Source of the DNA: Nitzschia sp. pyKryTriq1
Lineage: Eukaryota; Bacillariophyta; Bacillariophyceae; Bacillariales; Bacillariaceae
NCBI GenBank assembly: GCA_956465555.1
Contig: OY101130.1
Location: 992,001-1,056,000 of the forward strand
DNA length: 64,000 bases
Direction: 5' to 3'
The notes beneath the pieces are model-generated. The model was given only the letters and a program-made list of their open reading frames with translations. It searched no databases and was not told where the DNA came from. Shown in pieces: positions 1 to 10,179 of the stretch (positions within the stretch are counted from its first letter, which is position 1; every line of letters starts with the position of its first letter). Position numbers and translations under genes: made by a program.

Positions 1-86
1 CCGCGCGCATACTGTAGGCACCCAAGTACTGGTTCGATCGCAAGTACAATTCCTGTGAATCGACAGATCGACCGGCCATTGTGAGT

Positions 87-1184
87 ATGTTGTGTCGTGC
101 CTGCCGATCTGCTACAATAAGTACTATTACTAGTACGAACAATCATCATCATCATCATCAAGAGGAGCATCATCAAGAGGAGCATCATCAAGAGGAGGAG
201 GTGGTGGCGCGTGGTTTTAATTTAATCGTAACGCAAACTCAAAATCGTCGCGATCTCTTCTTTACCATGCGATTATCTTGCGAACGGGGGCAGTTGCCGA
301 AATATGTAAGTAATATTCGTATATACCTCCCGTACACACGGCAAGAACATGACGTATACAGACAGCAGGCGTACTATCTATGTATCTTTTTGGAAAGTCT
401 TGGTTCGAACATATTGGCATTGCCTTTTTCTAACTCGAACCAAATATTATCTTCTTTGCTGTTCCTTTCTGTGGGTTGTGGAATGAATGAATGAATATTG
501 TGCATGTACTAGGCGCCGAACGATCGACGCAAATCTCAACGCCAAACGAGAACTCATAAACCAGAATCCAAAGACCATATCTGTAAATTTAGCTTGAACA
601 TTGCGTTTTGCAAAACCAACCAAAGATGGTTCCTCAAAAAGACCGGTGCGGGTTGTTCCCAACACAATCATCATCCTCCCCTTCCGGCCCATTTATTACG
701 GACTCGAACCGCCATTCTCGATCCCGATACATTGCAGCTTGTGGCCGATCAACTCATTCTCAATACTCCCGTCGAATCCATCAATACCTTGTTGACTGAA
801 CGAAATAATAATGGAAATAGCTCCGCTTGCTATTATCCACAACATTTCAGTCGACAACAACTGGCCAATGTACGGAAACATGTCATGAAGAAGAAGGGAG
901 CCTACAAATATTTCCATCCTCAATTTGCTACCATGATGAATGACTTGGTGAAAACGGATGCCGAATTTGAAATTGTCAAACGAAAACTCGATGAAATGCA
1001 TCAGAGCTTATTGGCATGTCAAGAAGAAAAGAAGCAGCAGCAGCAGCAACTTCAGGGACCAATCACAGCATCCACCTACCGGTACGACTCATCATCGTCG
1101 TCGTCGCCACCACAGCAACAACAACATTATCTTTCCACAACAAAGCGATCACGCCATGATGATCATCAATACTCCTACTATTAG
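87..1184 (+). CDS. FAR1/FLYWCH/GCM1-type zinc-finger protein, two exons (87-305, 513-1184)
   Basis: I join 87-305 and 513-1184 across a 207-bp intron whose donor reads TAT|GTAAGT and whose acceptor ends in TACTAG; the phase is 0 and the product is 296 residues. No ATG lies in the second exon frame before the conserved region, so the first exon is needed. The joined protein has a His/Gln/Glu-rich start, then a FAR1-like segment (GF at 43-44, SCERG with C65), C97 in HICKF, a conserved W near 112 and H124-x-H126. C-C-H-x-H spacing is that of the WRKY-GCM1/FAR1/FLYWCH zinc fold found in Mutator-type transposases and factors derived from them. No transposase catalytic domain follows; the rest is a helical region, a Q-rich stretch and a basic/His tail. 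It may be a DNA-binding protein derived from a MULE. The start at ATG 87 is the first in an open frame that begins at base 18, so the left end could lie further upstream. Confidence 0.6.
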
Positions 1185-1309
1185 TACTATCATAGTAGAC
1201 TGGTAGTTAGGACGACCAACGATCAGGAAAAACGTGTTGCAATGAGAGGGTTTTGAATGTTTAGTATATCCGCCCTCTCTCACTAACCAGAAGAGCAGTG
1301 ATATTGCAG

Positions 1310-3667
1310 TTACAACAGAGACCCGCCCGATTCTTTGGACGTTACGCCAGTAGATGATAATGATGATTCTTCGTCTTTGATGGATAAAAGTTGCGACAAA
1401 AATAAGGAAGCATAGCCGAGTTCTTCCATTCGTTGCAGAAAGCTTGCCACGGCATGCTGGGTGAATTGTTTCTTATTCTCATCGCCTCCCTCATCGGGAA
1501 TTGTGGGCTCTTCTTCCATCTCGTCTTCTTGTTCTTCCCTCTCATCTTCGTCCTCGTCGGTCGTCATGATCAGGCTAGTCAGAATGGCTTGCCTTGTTTT
1601 CTGCATCCAAACAATGGCAGAGACCTTGTTGGCAAGGATAGTATTAGCATCAGATCCTGGTGCTGCTGTCTCGGACTGTTCCATCAGGTTTTCCTCCATA
1701 CGATCCAAAACTTGAAGAAAGTGGATCGCCCTCTCCGTCTTGGTTGCCACATCGAACGCCAGAGTAGTAGGAGGAACCGCAGAGGGGAGGCTGGTCGCAG
1801 TGGGCGGTGCAGAGACTCCGAGCATCAGGCCTGAGCAAAGCGGTCGCCGGAATGTTTCAATCTCTTCTCCCGAAAATGACGAAGAAGGTGGTGGCGGCAT
1901 TTCAAGCCTCGGAGACGACGCCTTTTTGACAACTGCCTCCCTCGTCTTCGCGCTCTTCTCTTGAAGAAATGCTTCTGCTGCTGCTGCTGCTGCTTCTGAC
2001 GTGGCCTCACATTGGTTCCTGGTCGTCGTCGTCGTCATCTTGCCGGCCTTTCGAAACAATACCAGTGGCAACAAGACGAATTGAAGTACAATCAACAACA
2101 AAAACAACATCAACATGAAGAAAGAATTGTTGCTACCATGATTGTCGGCGTAGAAGCAGTATGGAGAATCCATCCTGATCGGACACGTAGAAGTAGCAGG
2201 AATACCCGTCTGTGTTGCAGTGGTGGTAGGCGCCTCTTCTATCAGTATGGTGAGACGTTGGAGCTGTTCCCAAACCTCCGTAACCGTGCCTTTTAATTTG
2301 GGTTGAGCTTGACCCTCGGGAACGAGATGTTGGCCGAGGTCATACAACAAGTCTTTCAAAGTTATGTGGCGACGCAGGACGGTCGATGAGGCGTCGTCGT
2401 CGTCGTCGTCGTTGAAGTCTCGAATAGTATCGTAGACCGAGCGATAAATGTGGACCAATGTCCTTGCTTCTTCATAGAGATGGACCGCTTCTTGGAGTGC
2501 CTTGTGGTCAGGGGTTTCCAGCAACAGTAGCGTGTCGGCTTTGACCAACGCCTCGCATACCCTTGAAAAGGTGGGGCAGTGCCAGGAAACATGATCACCA
2601 GCACCAGCACCAGCACCAGCACCAGCACCGTGCTGATCATCATGCCCCTCCTCATCCTCCTCGACCATCCTCAAGGAGAGTTGATTCAGGTCAAACGACA
2701 AGAATAGTATCGAATCATCCTCGTTTGTAGTTGTCAATATGGTCGATGATGATGAAGGATAACGACGCGCGGCGCTCAATTCCGCCAGAGACTGTTTTCG
2801 GACCAACCAGACCTTGTCCAATGGAATACCCCAATGTTGGGTCGTGTGGACCTGACTTTGCAAAATCGTCCGAGCCGTCTGATACTCCTGAGCGGCCGCT
2901 TCAAAGTCTTGGTGGCGATACAGTCTATCGCCTCGCACTTCATGTTGCACCGTCGCCTGTACAGCATCCAAATAGGCGTCCATCTTCTGGGGCAACAACG
3001 GAAAATGCGACCATACTTTCTTGTTGTTCTTTTTGGGAGAATTGATTTTTTGAATGTTTCGAACCAGCCTTTTCAAATAATCCACCGAAATGAGTTCGTT
3101 TCGAATTGTTGTTCGGAAACTATCATCATCGATCGTTGTGGAATCATCGTTTTCCGATGAAATTAGAAGATTATAGAGTTCGAGCCGGACGGCCGACTGA
3201 AAGATCTTCATGGCCTCGTGCCACTTTTCTAGCTCCGTATAGGCCGTTCCAAGACCCATTAAAGCTTGTAAAGATCCTTTGGAATAACGTCCCGCACCAG
3301 AAACCGTCAAATAATCATCACTCGACGAATAAGAGTTACTCTCACCCAACGATGTTTGATAAATCCTCGCGGCTTGTTGAAAGAGTTGTTTGGCCTGGCC
3401 ATACTTTTGGTGTCGAACCTGGAGCGTGGCTGCCAGACCCAAATACATTCGGGCCGTTTCGGGATGATAGACTCCACGAATACCTTGGACGATATCGAGG
3501 GCCTCGTTCCAGTACAAAAGTCCAGAATCTCCGCGCTGCTCTTGAAAGAGAGCCATGGCGTCCGACACGCGATCTTGGGCAAGCTTCAACAAACGTTCTT
3601 CTTGTTGTTGTTCTTGCTCCTGCTTCTTCGTCCTCTTCGGAGCAGAAGTACTAGAAGAAGGAGACAT
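1310..3667 (-). CDS. TPR-repeat protein with C-terminal-half membrane helix (TPR family, copy 1)
   Basis: This is a single-exon gene of 785 residues starting at ATG 3667. After a basic, Q-rich start it has helical repeats of TPR type (e.g. ALFQEQRGDSGLLYWNEAL, then KYGQAKQLFQQAARIYQ). A second block around 240-290 contains EVRGDRLYRHQDFEAAAQEY followed by HWGIPLDKVWLVRK, and a third repeat follows a CPTF motif. A clear hydrophobic helix lies near residues 511-536, followed by a cytosol-type tail rich in Ser, Ala, Asp and Glu. The same order of blocks recurs in the genes at 39989-41401 and 55142-56854, so this is one of three local paralogues. TPRs usually bind other proteins; the partner and compartment are unknown. 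I do not know a named family with this exact architecture. Confidence 0.75.
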   Translation of the reverse strand: MSPSSSTSAPKRTKKQEQEQQQEERLLKLAQDRVSDAMALFQEQRGDSGLLYWNEALDIVQGIRGVYHPETARMYLGLAATLQVRHQKYGQAKQLFQQAARIYQTSLGESNSYSSSDDYLTVSGAGRYSKGSLQALMGLGTAYTELEKWHEAMKIFQSAVRLELYNLLISSENDDSTTIDDDSFRTTIRNELISVDYLKRLVRNIQKINSPKKNNKKVWSHFPLLPQKMDAYLDAVQATVQHEVRGDRLYRHQDFEAAAQEYQTARTILQSQVHTTQHWGIPLDKVWLVRKQSLAELSAARRYPSSSSTILTTTNEDDSILFLSFDLNQLSLRMVEEDEEGHDDQHGAGAGAGAGAGDHVSWHCPTFSRVCEALVKADTLLLLETPDHKALQEAVHLYEEARTLVHIYRSVYDTIRDFNDDDDDDASSTVLRRHITLKDLLYDLGQHLVPEGQAQPKLKGTVTEVWEQLQRLTILIEEAPTTTATQTGIPATSTCPIRMDSPYCFYADNHGSNNSFFMLMLFLLLIVLQFVLLPLVLFRKAGKMTTTTTRNQCEATSEAAAAAAEAFLQEKSAKTREAVVKKASSPRLEMPPPPSSSFSGEEIETFRRPLCSGLMLGVSAPPTATSLPSAVPPTTLAFDVATKTERAIHFLQVLDRMEENLMEQSETAAPGSDANTILANKVSAIVWMQKTRQAILTSLIMTTDEDEDEREEQEDEMEEEPTIPDEGGDENKKQFTQHAVASFLQRMEELGYASLFLSQLLSIKDEESSLSSTGVTSKESGGSLL

Positions 3668-4297
3668 GATGATGTTACAAAGGGATGCAGGCCGAAAGGA
3701 TTATGGTGGTGGTGGTGGTGGCGAAGGGAGAGGTACAGTAGTATATTCGTACGGAGTAGGTTCGAAGGCAGCAATGAAAGAACAACAAAGTCCCTCTCTC
3801 CAAATCTTTTTTATTTGTTCAACGCACGCGTGCCGCCATAATCTGCGCGCAGCGCTTCCTATCTCCCCCGTACTTTCCCGTGTTGCGTGAGACGAACAGA
3901 CCGTCGACTTTGCACTTGGGACAGCTTTGATTTTTTGAGTTCAGTTTGCGGCGCAAAAAAAACGGCAGAAACTTAACGCGCGAATGAAGCAAAAAACCTC
4001 TGCTACGGAGAGACGTGTAGGTTTGTACCAGTCGTGAATACGTCATTCAAAAAATGAGGCATATGTATTTTGTAGTCGGAGTATACAAAGGAGAAACTAT
4101 CGGCCAATCAGATCGCGCTCAGCGGGCGAAGCAACATCTAGATATGCCCTCCCAACTACGTGTCATCCGTGCGTACGCGCGTCGTCAGAATTATTTAACA
4201 TCCACCGAACAGTCGATATGCCCTCTCCTCCACGTGTCGTTTCTTCGTGTTGAAGTATCTCCGTTGGTGTGTACTGACTGCCTCGGAGAATAAATGT
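3668..4297. other. Intergenic spacer
   Basis: The spacer holds a GGT/GGC-rich microsatellite near 3703-3725 just upstream of the TPR gene. No convincing gene or RNA is visible. Confidence 0.5.
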
Positions 4298-5345
4298 ATG
4301 TCTATTACTAGCGCTATCGCGTGAATGAATGTACGATAATGTCTATTACTAGCGCTATCGCGCGAATGAATGTACAACAATGTTTATTACTAGCGCTATC
4401 GCGCGAATGAATGTACAACAATGTCTATTACTAGCGCTATCGCGTGGATAAAAATAAAATAATGTCTGTTACTAGTGCTATCGCGCGGATGAATGTACAA
4501 CAATGTCTATTACTAGCGCTATCGCGCGAATGAATTTACAAAGATGTCTATTACTAGCGCTATCGCGTGAATGAATGTACAAAGATGTCTATTACTAGCG
4601 CTATCGCGTGAATGAATGTACAACAATGTCTATTACTAGCGCTATCGCGTGAATGAATGTACAACAATGTCTATTACTAGCGCTATCGCGTGCTCGAATG
4701 TACAACAATGTCTATTACTAGCGCTATCGCGTGAATGAATGTACAATAATGTCTATTACTAGCGTTATCGCGCGAATGAATGTACAACAATGTTTATTAC
4801 TAGCGCTATCGCGCGAATGAATGTACAACAATGTCTATTACTAGCGCTATCGCGTGCTCGGATGTACAACAATGTCTATTACTAGCGCTATCGCGCGAAT
4901 GAATGTACAAAGATGTCTATTACTAGCGCTATCGCGTGAATGAATGTACAAAGATGTCTATTACTAGCGCTATCGCGTGAATGAATGTACAATAATGTCT
5001 ATTACTAGCGTTATCGCGCGAATGAATGTACAACAATGTTTATTACTAGCGCTATCGCGCGAATGAATGTACAACAATGTCTATTACTAGCGCTATCGCG
5101 TGGATAAAAATAAAATAATGTCTGTTACTAGCGCTATCGCGCGAATGAATGTACAACAATGTCTATTACTAGCGCTATCGCGTGCTCGGATGTACAACAA
5201 TGTCTATTACTAGCGCTATCGCGCGAATGAATGTACAAAGATGTCTATTACTAGCGCTATCGCGTGAATGAATGTACGATAATGTCTATTACTAGCGCTA
5301 TCGTGTGGATAAAAATAAAATAATGTCTATTACTAGCGCTATCGC
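4298..5345. repeat. 41-bp satellite array, about 25.5 units
   Basis: Unit phase is 41 bp from end to end. Each unit carries the invariant core TATTACTAGCGCTATCGCG, which contains the palindrome TAGCGCTA, followed by a variable tail (GAATGAATGTACAACAATG, GGATAAAAATAAAATAATG, or GCTCGGATGTACAACAATG). Variant tails recur in the same order: units 11-13 equal units 17-19, and units 1-5 resemble 17-21, showing a higher-order repeat of about six units (246 bp). All three reading frames on both strands are poor, so the array is not coding. Confidence 0.95.
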
Positions 5346-5404
5346 TATTCGGGGGATAACCTCTTCGGGCGGGCTAGGGTAGGGATACGTTTTGATCGAA
5401 CCTT

Positions 5405-5805
5405 TGAACCCCCTGGTTCTACGTAACCCCTCGATGTCCACACTCAATCTAGGTAACCCCCTCATTCTACGTAACCCCTCGATGTCCACACTCAATCTAG
5501 GTAACCCCCCTCATTCTACGTAACCCCTCGATGTCCACACTCAATCTAGGTAACCCCCCTCATTCTACGTAACCCCTCGATGTCCACACTCAATCTAGGT
5601 AACACCCCTCATTCTACGTAACCCCTCGATGTCCACACTCAATCTACGTAACCCCCTGGTTCTACGTAACCCCTCGATGTCCACACTCAATCTAGGTAAC
5701 CCCCTCATTCTACGTAACCCCTCGATGTCCACACTCAATCTAGGTAACCCCCCTCATTCTACGTAACCCCTCGGTGTCCACACTCAATCTAGGTAACCCC
5801 TCTAA
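5405..5805. repeat. 48/49-bp satellite array, about 8 units
   Basis: Units alternate between 48 and 49 bp because of a variable C run. Each contains two similar boxes, TCTACGTAACCCC and TCTAGGTAACCCC, separated by CTCGATGTCCACACTCAA. It begins 60 bp after the 41-bp array and shares no sequence with it. The length changes break any frame, so the short open frame on the minus strand is not a gene. Confidence 0.93.
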
Positions 5806-6419
5806 ACAACCCAAGCCTTACCAGCACGTTACGGCTGCGCGCAGACCATATCTTTCGATACCCCTTGTAATATGATATCTCGCTCACACACAAAAAAGAT
5901 ACGAAATTCTTGGGACAGAGGAGCAGACAGACGCTCAAAGGACTGACGGTCATGGTGATCATTGCCTTGATCACATGTTGAAGTTGCTTACACGTTACAC
6001 GTGGAATGTACCTTTACTGGTACTGGTACTGGTACATAACCCTGAAAAATCTACCGAAGTCGTACTTTTCTACCAGATGCGGATTTCCCGTATGTAGAAA
6101 TAGGTCTACGGTGACTGAAGAAAGTAGATTTCGGACGGTAGCTGAAAAATAAATCTACCGCCGCGTCGCTCGTTTCGTCGCCTTTTGCGACGTTTTATTC
6201 TACCCGACAAAGAACAGACGCTGCACGATAACAACACGCACGTTCACAACCCCTCAAAACGTTCACGCACTACTGTGTAGTTGAAAAAAATTCTACTGTA
6301 CCGTAATGTCTGTGCGCCGCAAATCGACCTCCGCGTCGCTCGTTTTCATCGCATTTTTCGACAAAACAATTCACACCAACGCAATAACAATAATGCTCGT
6401 CATGATAAAGGACGACGGT

Positions 6420-6450
<31 letters not shown>

Positions 6451-6540
6451 CGTGAGAATCTTCATACGGCGGCCCCACGAATTTTCTTCCATGCCAAGCT
6501 TCTTCTCGAGGAACAGCAAATGGCACCCAAAGAAACATAA
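5806..6540. other. Intergenic, diverged repeat and (AGC)n microsatellite
   Basis: Two imperfect copies of a block resembling CCGCGTCGCTCGTTT followed by TCGC..TTTT.CGAC occur near 6161-6196 and 6331-6365. A run of about nine AGC triplets lies at 6422-6450. TACTGGTACTGGTACTGGTAC occurs near 6013. No gene was identified. Confidence 0.5.
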
Positions 6541-7019
6541 AAGAAAGCACCGCGCATTCCTGTTGCTGTCAAATCAGCAGAAGCAGCACAACGAGAGAGC
6601 AGAGGAAATGACACAGCGCAACCACCTCCAGAAGCCGCACTGGTGGTGAAGAATAATGAGGATGATATTGACGACGACAATGATGAGGATGACAACGAAG
6701 AAGAAATCATTCTGCCCGATCCGAGTCCAGGCATTGCAGCTACTCCAGGAGAAGCATTCCTCAAAAGGAAAAATCTCTCATCATCGTCAGAGGAAGAATA
6801 CTGCTAGCTTTCAACAGGGGGAAGAAGAACAATACCAGCAGCAAAACGAAAGAAGCCTCATCCATCATTGAGCAGCTAGTACCGCCGGAGGGAATACCTA
6901 CCACTGCTGACCGAATACGAGATCAAGCAAGCAAATGGCAGAGGAAGATGCCTATCAAAAAGAAGAAGCCCGTCGTCTCAAGCAGGATAAACAAGCCACA
7001 TAGTAGTAGTACTGTGTAG
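6541..7019 (+). pseudogene. Coding-like remnant of an acidic then basic protein
   Basis: Two open blocks read like protein. 6541-6807 gives an Ala/Pro/Glu-rich segment followed by an acidic run (DDIDDDNDEDDNEEE) and LPDPSPGIAATPGEAF. 6813-7019, in another frame, gives a helical segment (EASSIIEQLVPPEGIPTTAD) and a lysine-rich stretch. Neither block has a sensible ATG and no consensus donor joins them. I do not recognise the protein. It may be a decayed gene or exons of a gene with unusual splice sites. Confidence 0.3.
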
Positions 7020-7867
7020 TGCCATCAGCGAGCAAGCTAGCGACTCTCTAGAATTATTTTTAGTCAGTACTTGTAATATTGTAAAGCAGCCACAGAGTGT
7101 AGTAGTACTAGTACTTCGCTGCTTTACGATATAGTACTTAGTACTACTAGAGTGACAGTAGTTACTAAATTACCTCAGCTCTCTACTCTACTACTAGCTA
7201 GTAGCTCTAGCTAGAGTAGAGACGAGTACAAGTACAAGTAGTTGTACAAGTACTGCTACGAGATGCATCATAATACTAGCTACTGTTGTGTTTCGCGACT
7301 TGTTGACACCGCGTGCCCACCGTGTGCTTTCGGCTCTCCAACCGACTTGACGCATTTCGCGTCCAAAAGGGGTGAGAGCGCACCGACTTGTACGATTTCG
7401 GAGATGAGAACCCCGTGTTATTGTTAGTAGATTTTATGGTAGATTATTTTTCGACTACATTCACAGTACTGGTACTGTAACAGTGAACAGTACGAAGACG
7501 ACTATTGTAGAGGTTATGAAGTTCATTATTTACTGGATCGGACGACGGAACGGACGACCCACAGCGCCTCTCCGCGCCGGGCGGGTCGTGCTACTAGGTC
7601 GTACTCGTACTATGTAGCGAGATGAGAGCGATAGCGAAGATTTTTAAGATCATCGCGATGCGAGATGAAATAATACGAGAAACATCGCAGAGCGAATGAA
7701 GAATCATCATCCTCCGCAAATCTTTTTTCTCGCGACGACGCATCGACCGACCGTTGACGACGGCGGCGAAGCCCAAGCGAGACGACGACACAACCATCAC
7801 ATAGTCTACATAATACCAGTCATAACTACGCAACGTTTCCTTTTACCAAGCAACAACAACTATCACC
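7020..7867. other. Palindrome-rich intergenic spacer upstream of the DnaJ gene
   Basis: A perfect 10-bp inverted repeat, GTAAAGCAGC (7081-7090) and GCTGCTTTAC (7118-7127), closes a loop that itself contains AGTAGTACTAGTACT. CTACTAGCTAGTAG at 7191-7204 is a 14-bp perfect palindrome that recurs at 27499 and 54163. Further on are CTAGCTAGAGTAGAG and tandem GTACAAGTACAAGTA motifs. The last 200 bp presumably hold the DnaJ promoter; no TATA box is obvious. Confidence 0.5.
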
Positions 7868-9952
7868 ATGCAAGGCAGCGATGAGAAGAAGAAGCAGCAG
7901 CAGCTCAAGAAAGAGCAACAGGAGGCTCAGGCGCAAATCGAAGCGCTCTTGAGCCAAAGCAGACCCAAGAATTTGCAGCAAGGCGTCGGCGCGGGCGTCA
8001 ACAATATCTTGGCGGGCGCGGTGGGTGCTGCGGGGGTGGCCGTCCTGGCACCGCTCATGGGATTTGCCGGTGGACTCAAGAGCGGAGGTCTGCTGGGAGG
8101 TGTCTTTGGAGCGGCGGGAGGCGCCGTCGTGGGTGCCCTGGGGGCGGTCGGTCTCGCGGCAGGAGGCGCCATTTCGGGAGGTACGTAGTGCCACACTATG
8201 CGAGTACTGGTACTGGTAGTGTACTGTCGTTTTGCTTGCGATACTACTACTAGGATGCAACACTCACATCACATCACACCACATCGTATCTTGTACCTGC
8301 TGGATGAATGTCCTAAAGTCACGCAAATTGTGCGAGGCGTCGTCGCCGTACCCGAATCTATCATTGCGCCCAAACAGGGAAAGTGGTGGAACGAATCGAC
8401 TCATCAATGGGTGTATACGGATTTGACCAAGGTCGAAGTGCCGGAAAATGATGATGACTTGTTGCACACGCTCGAGTCGGAATTGGATGCCGAAGCTACC
8501 GCGCCAACGGCATCAGGAGAAGGAGGTTCGGTCAAGGAAACGTACTACTATGACGTGTTGGAAGTGAGTATATTCTTTGTACAATCTATTCTTCGTGCGA
8601 TGGCGTTTTATGTATGGCTTTCCTTCGCCCCCCCCCCAAGCTGTTCGCTCACAACATATTTACATTTTGATCGTTTTATTCTTATTCTTATTACTATTAT
8701 TGTGAAATAACAAAAGGTGGATCCCAAAGCTGATGACAGTGCGATCAAACGAAAGTATTACGTATTGGCCCGAAAATACCATCCCGACAAGAATGATTCT
8801 GCGGATGCGGCCGACAAATTCAAAGAAATTGCCGAAGCGTATCAAGTATTGTCGGATCCCACATTGCGTGCCAAATACGATACCGATGGAAAGGAGGCAT
8901 TGAGTGGAGACAAGACATCGGTTGGTCAGGATGGAAATCGCCCCGATCCGGCCATTTTATTGGCATTTTTGTTCGGTTCCGACAAATTCAATCATTATAT
9001 TGGGCGTTTGGCCACTTCGACTAGTGCCATGTTGGGTGATTCTTCCAAGTTGACTGTGGCCGATGCTCGAAAGTTGCAAGAGCGTCGGGTGACACGATTG
9101 GCTGTGATTTTGGCCGACAAGGTTGAACCGTGGACAAAGGAAGATTTTGATTTGTGCAAGGTCCAGTGGCAGACAGAAGCGGAAACCTTGGTTTCGGCCA
9201 GTTATGGATGGGAATTGATTCAAGCGTTGGGCATGGCCTACGAAGTTGCAGCGGTGCAATTTTTGGGAAGTACCGAGTCGGGTTTGGGTATGCCTAGTAT
9301 TGGCAAGTGGGCCGAGGGGCAACAAGCGCGAGCCAAAGGAAGGAAGGTTGCCCAAAAAAGTCAATTGAAGACCATGATGGCAACTTTGGATGTTATGAAA
9401 CTTCAAATGGAATATCAAGAAAAGATTGCCAAAGCTGGTACCGATGAAGAAAAGGCTGCACTGGAACGAGAAATGGAAGAAGCGGCACAAGAGGTCATGC
9501 TCAAGATTGTTTGGACTACCACTGTCGTTGGTACGTACCGTACTCGCTCGGTCTGTTTTGGATCTTTTTTTCAAAAAACACTCGAAAGAATCAATCGTTT
9601 CTCACATTTTCTTTCCATTCGTTGTTGTTCTATTTCTTGTTTCACTTTTTACTTCACTCGACTCGACTCGACTCGACTTAACCTGTTAGATATCACGTCC
9701 ACCGTGCATGAGGTTTGCCAAATGATTTTCTTCGACCAAAGCGTCGACAAGGATATTCGTAAACGTCGTGCTCATGGGGTCAAGAAATTGGGCGAGATTT
9801 TCCAAGCCATGCCGGAACCTCCGGTCGCGACCACGGAAGGAGGAAAGAAGACCGCCAGGGCCATGTTTGAAGAAGCCGCCTTGGCAGCCACCATTGAAAC
9901 CATTAAGCGCAAAGATGAAGCCTCTCACACCGCCGCTTATGGCTCGGAGTAA
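7868..9952 (+). CDS. DnaJ (Hsp40) protein with DnaJ-X type C-terminus, four exons
   Basis: I join 7868-8180, 8319-8563, 8717-9530 and 9690-9952 (introns of 138, 153 and 159 bp with GTACGT/GTGAGT donors), giving 544 residues with all phases consistent. The J domain spans the second intron: YYDVLE at 181-186 is followed by helix II and the catalytic HPD at 208-210, which stimulates Hsp70 ATPase. A DnaJ-X-like helical domain follows (LFGSDKFNHYIGRLA, later MLKIVWTTTVVD). DnaJ-X proteins such as yeast Caj1/Djp1 act in the cytosol or at organelle surfaces. Unusually, the J domain is not at the N-terminus: residues 1-105 are a charged helix and a Gly/Ala/Val-rich, weakly hydrophobic stretch (about 41-105) that could insert in or lie on a membrane. 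Intron 3 carries an (ACTCG)n repeat near its acceptor. Confidence 0.88.
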
Positions 9953-10179
9953 TCACGTCCTGTCTCCTGTAAATAAGGATGCTTTTGAGCTACAAATGCT
10001 TGATTCGATGATTCGATTTTATTCAGGAATGTGAAATAAATTTTACTAGTAGTAGTTTCCTTATGATATACAGTTCCATGATCAGTACACGTAGCGGTGT
10101 ATTTTGTCTATAATGAGCGCGTGAGGGAGCGAGCGGGCCTTTCTGGAATAATATTATTATGCGGTACCTTACTTCTTGC

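Noticed and set aside
5298-5495. Minus-strand frame with repeated VDIEGLRR units in the satellite
   Set aside because: The unit length alternates between 48 and 49 bp, so the frame is not kept along the array.
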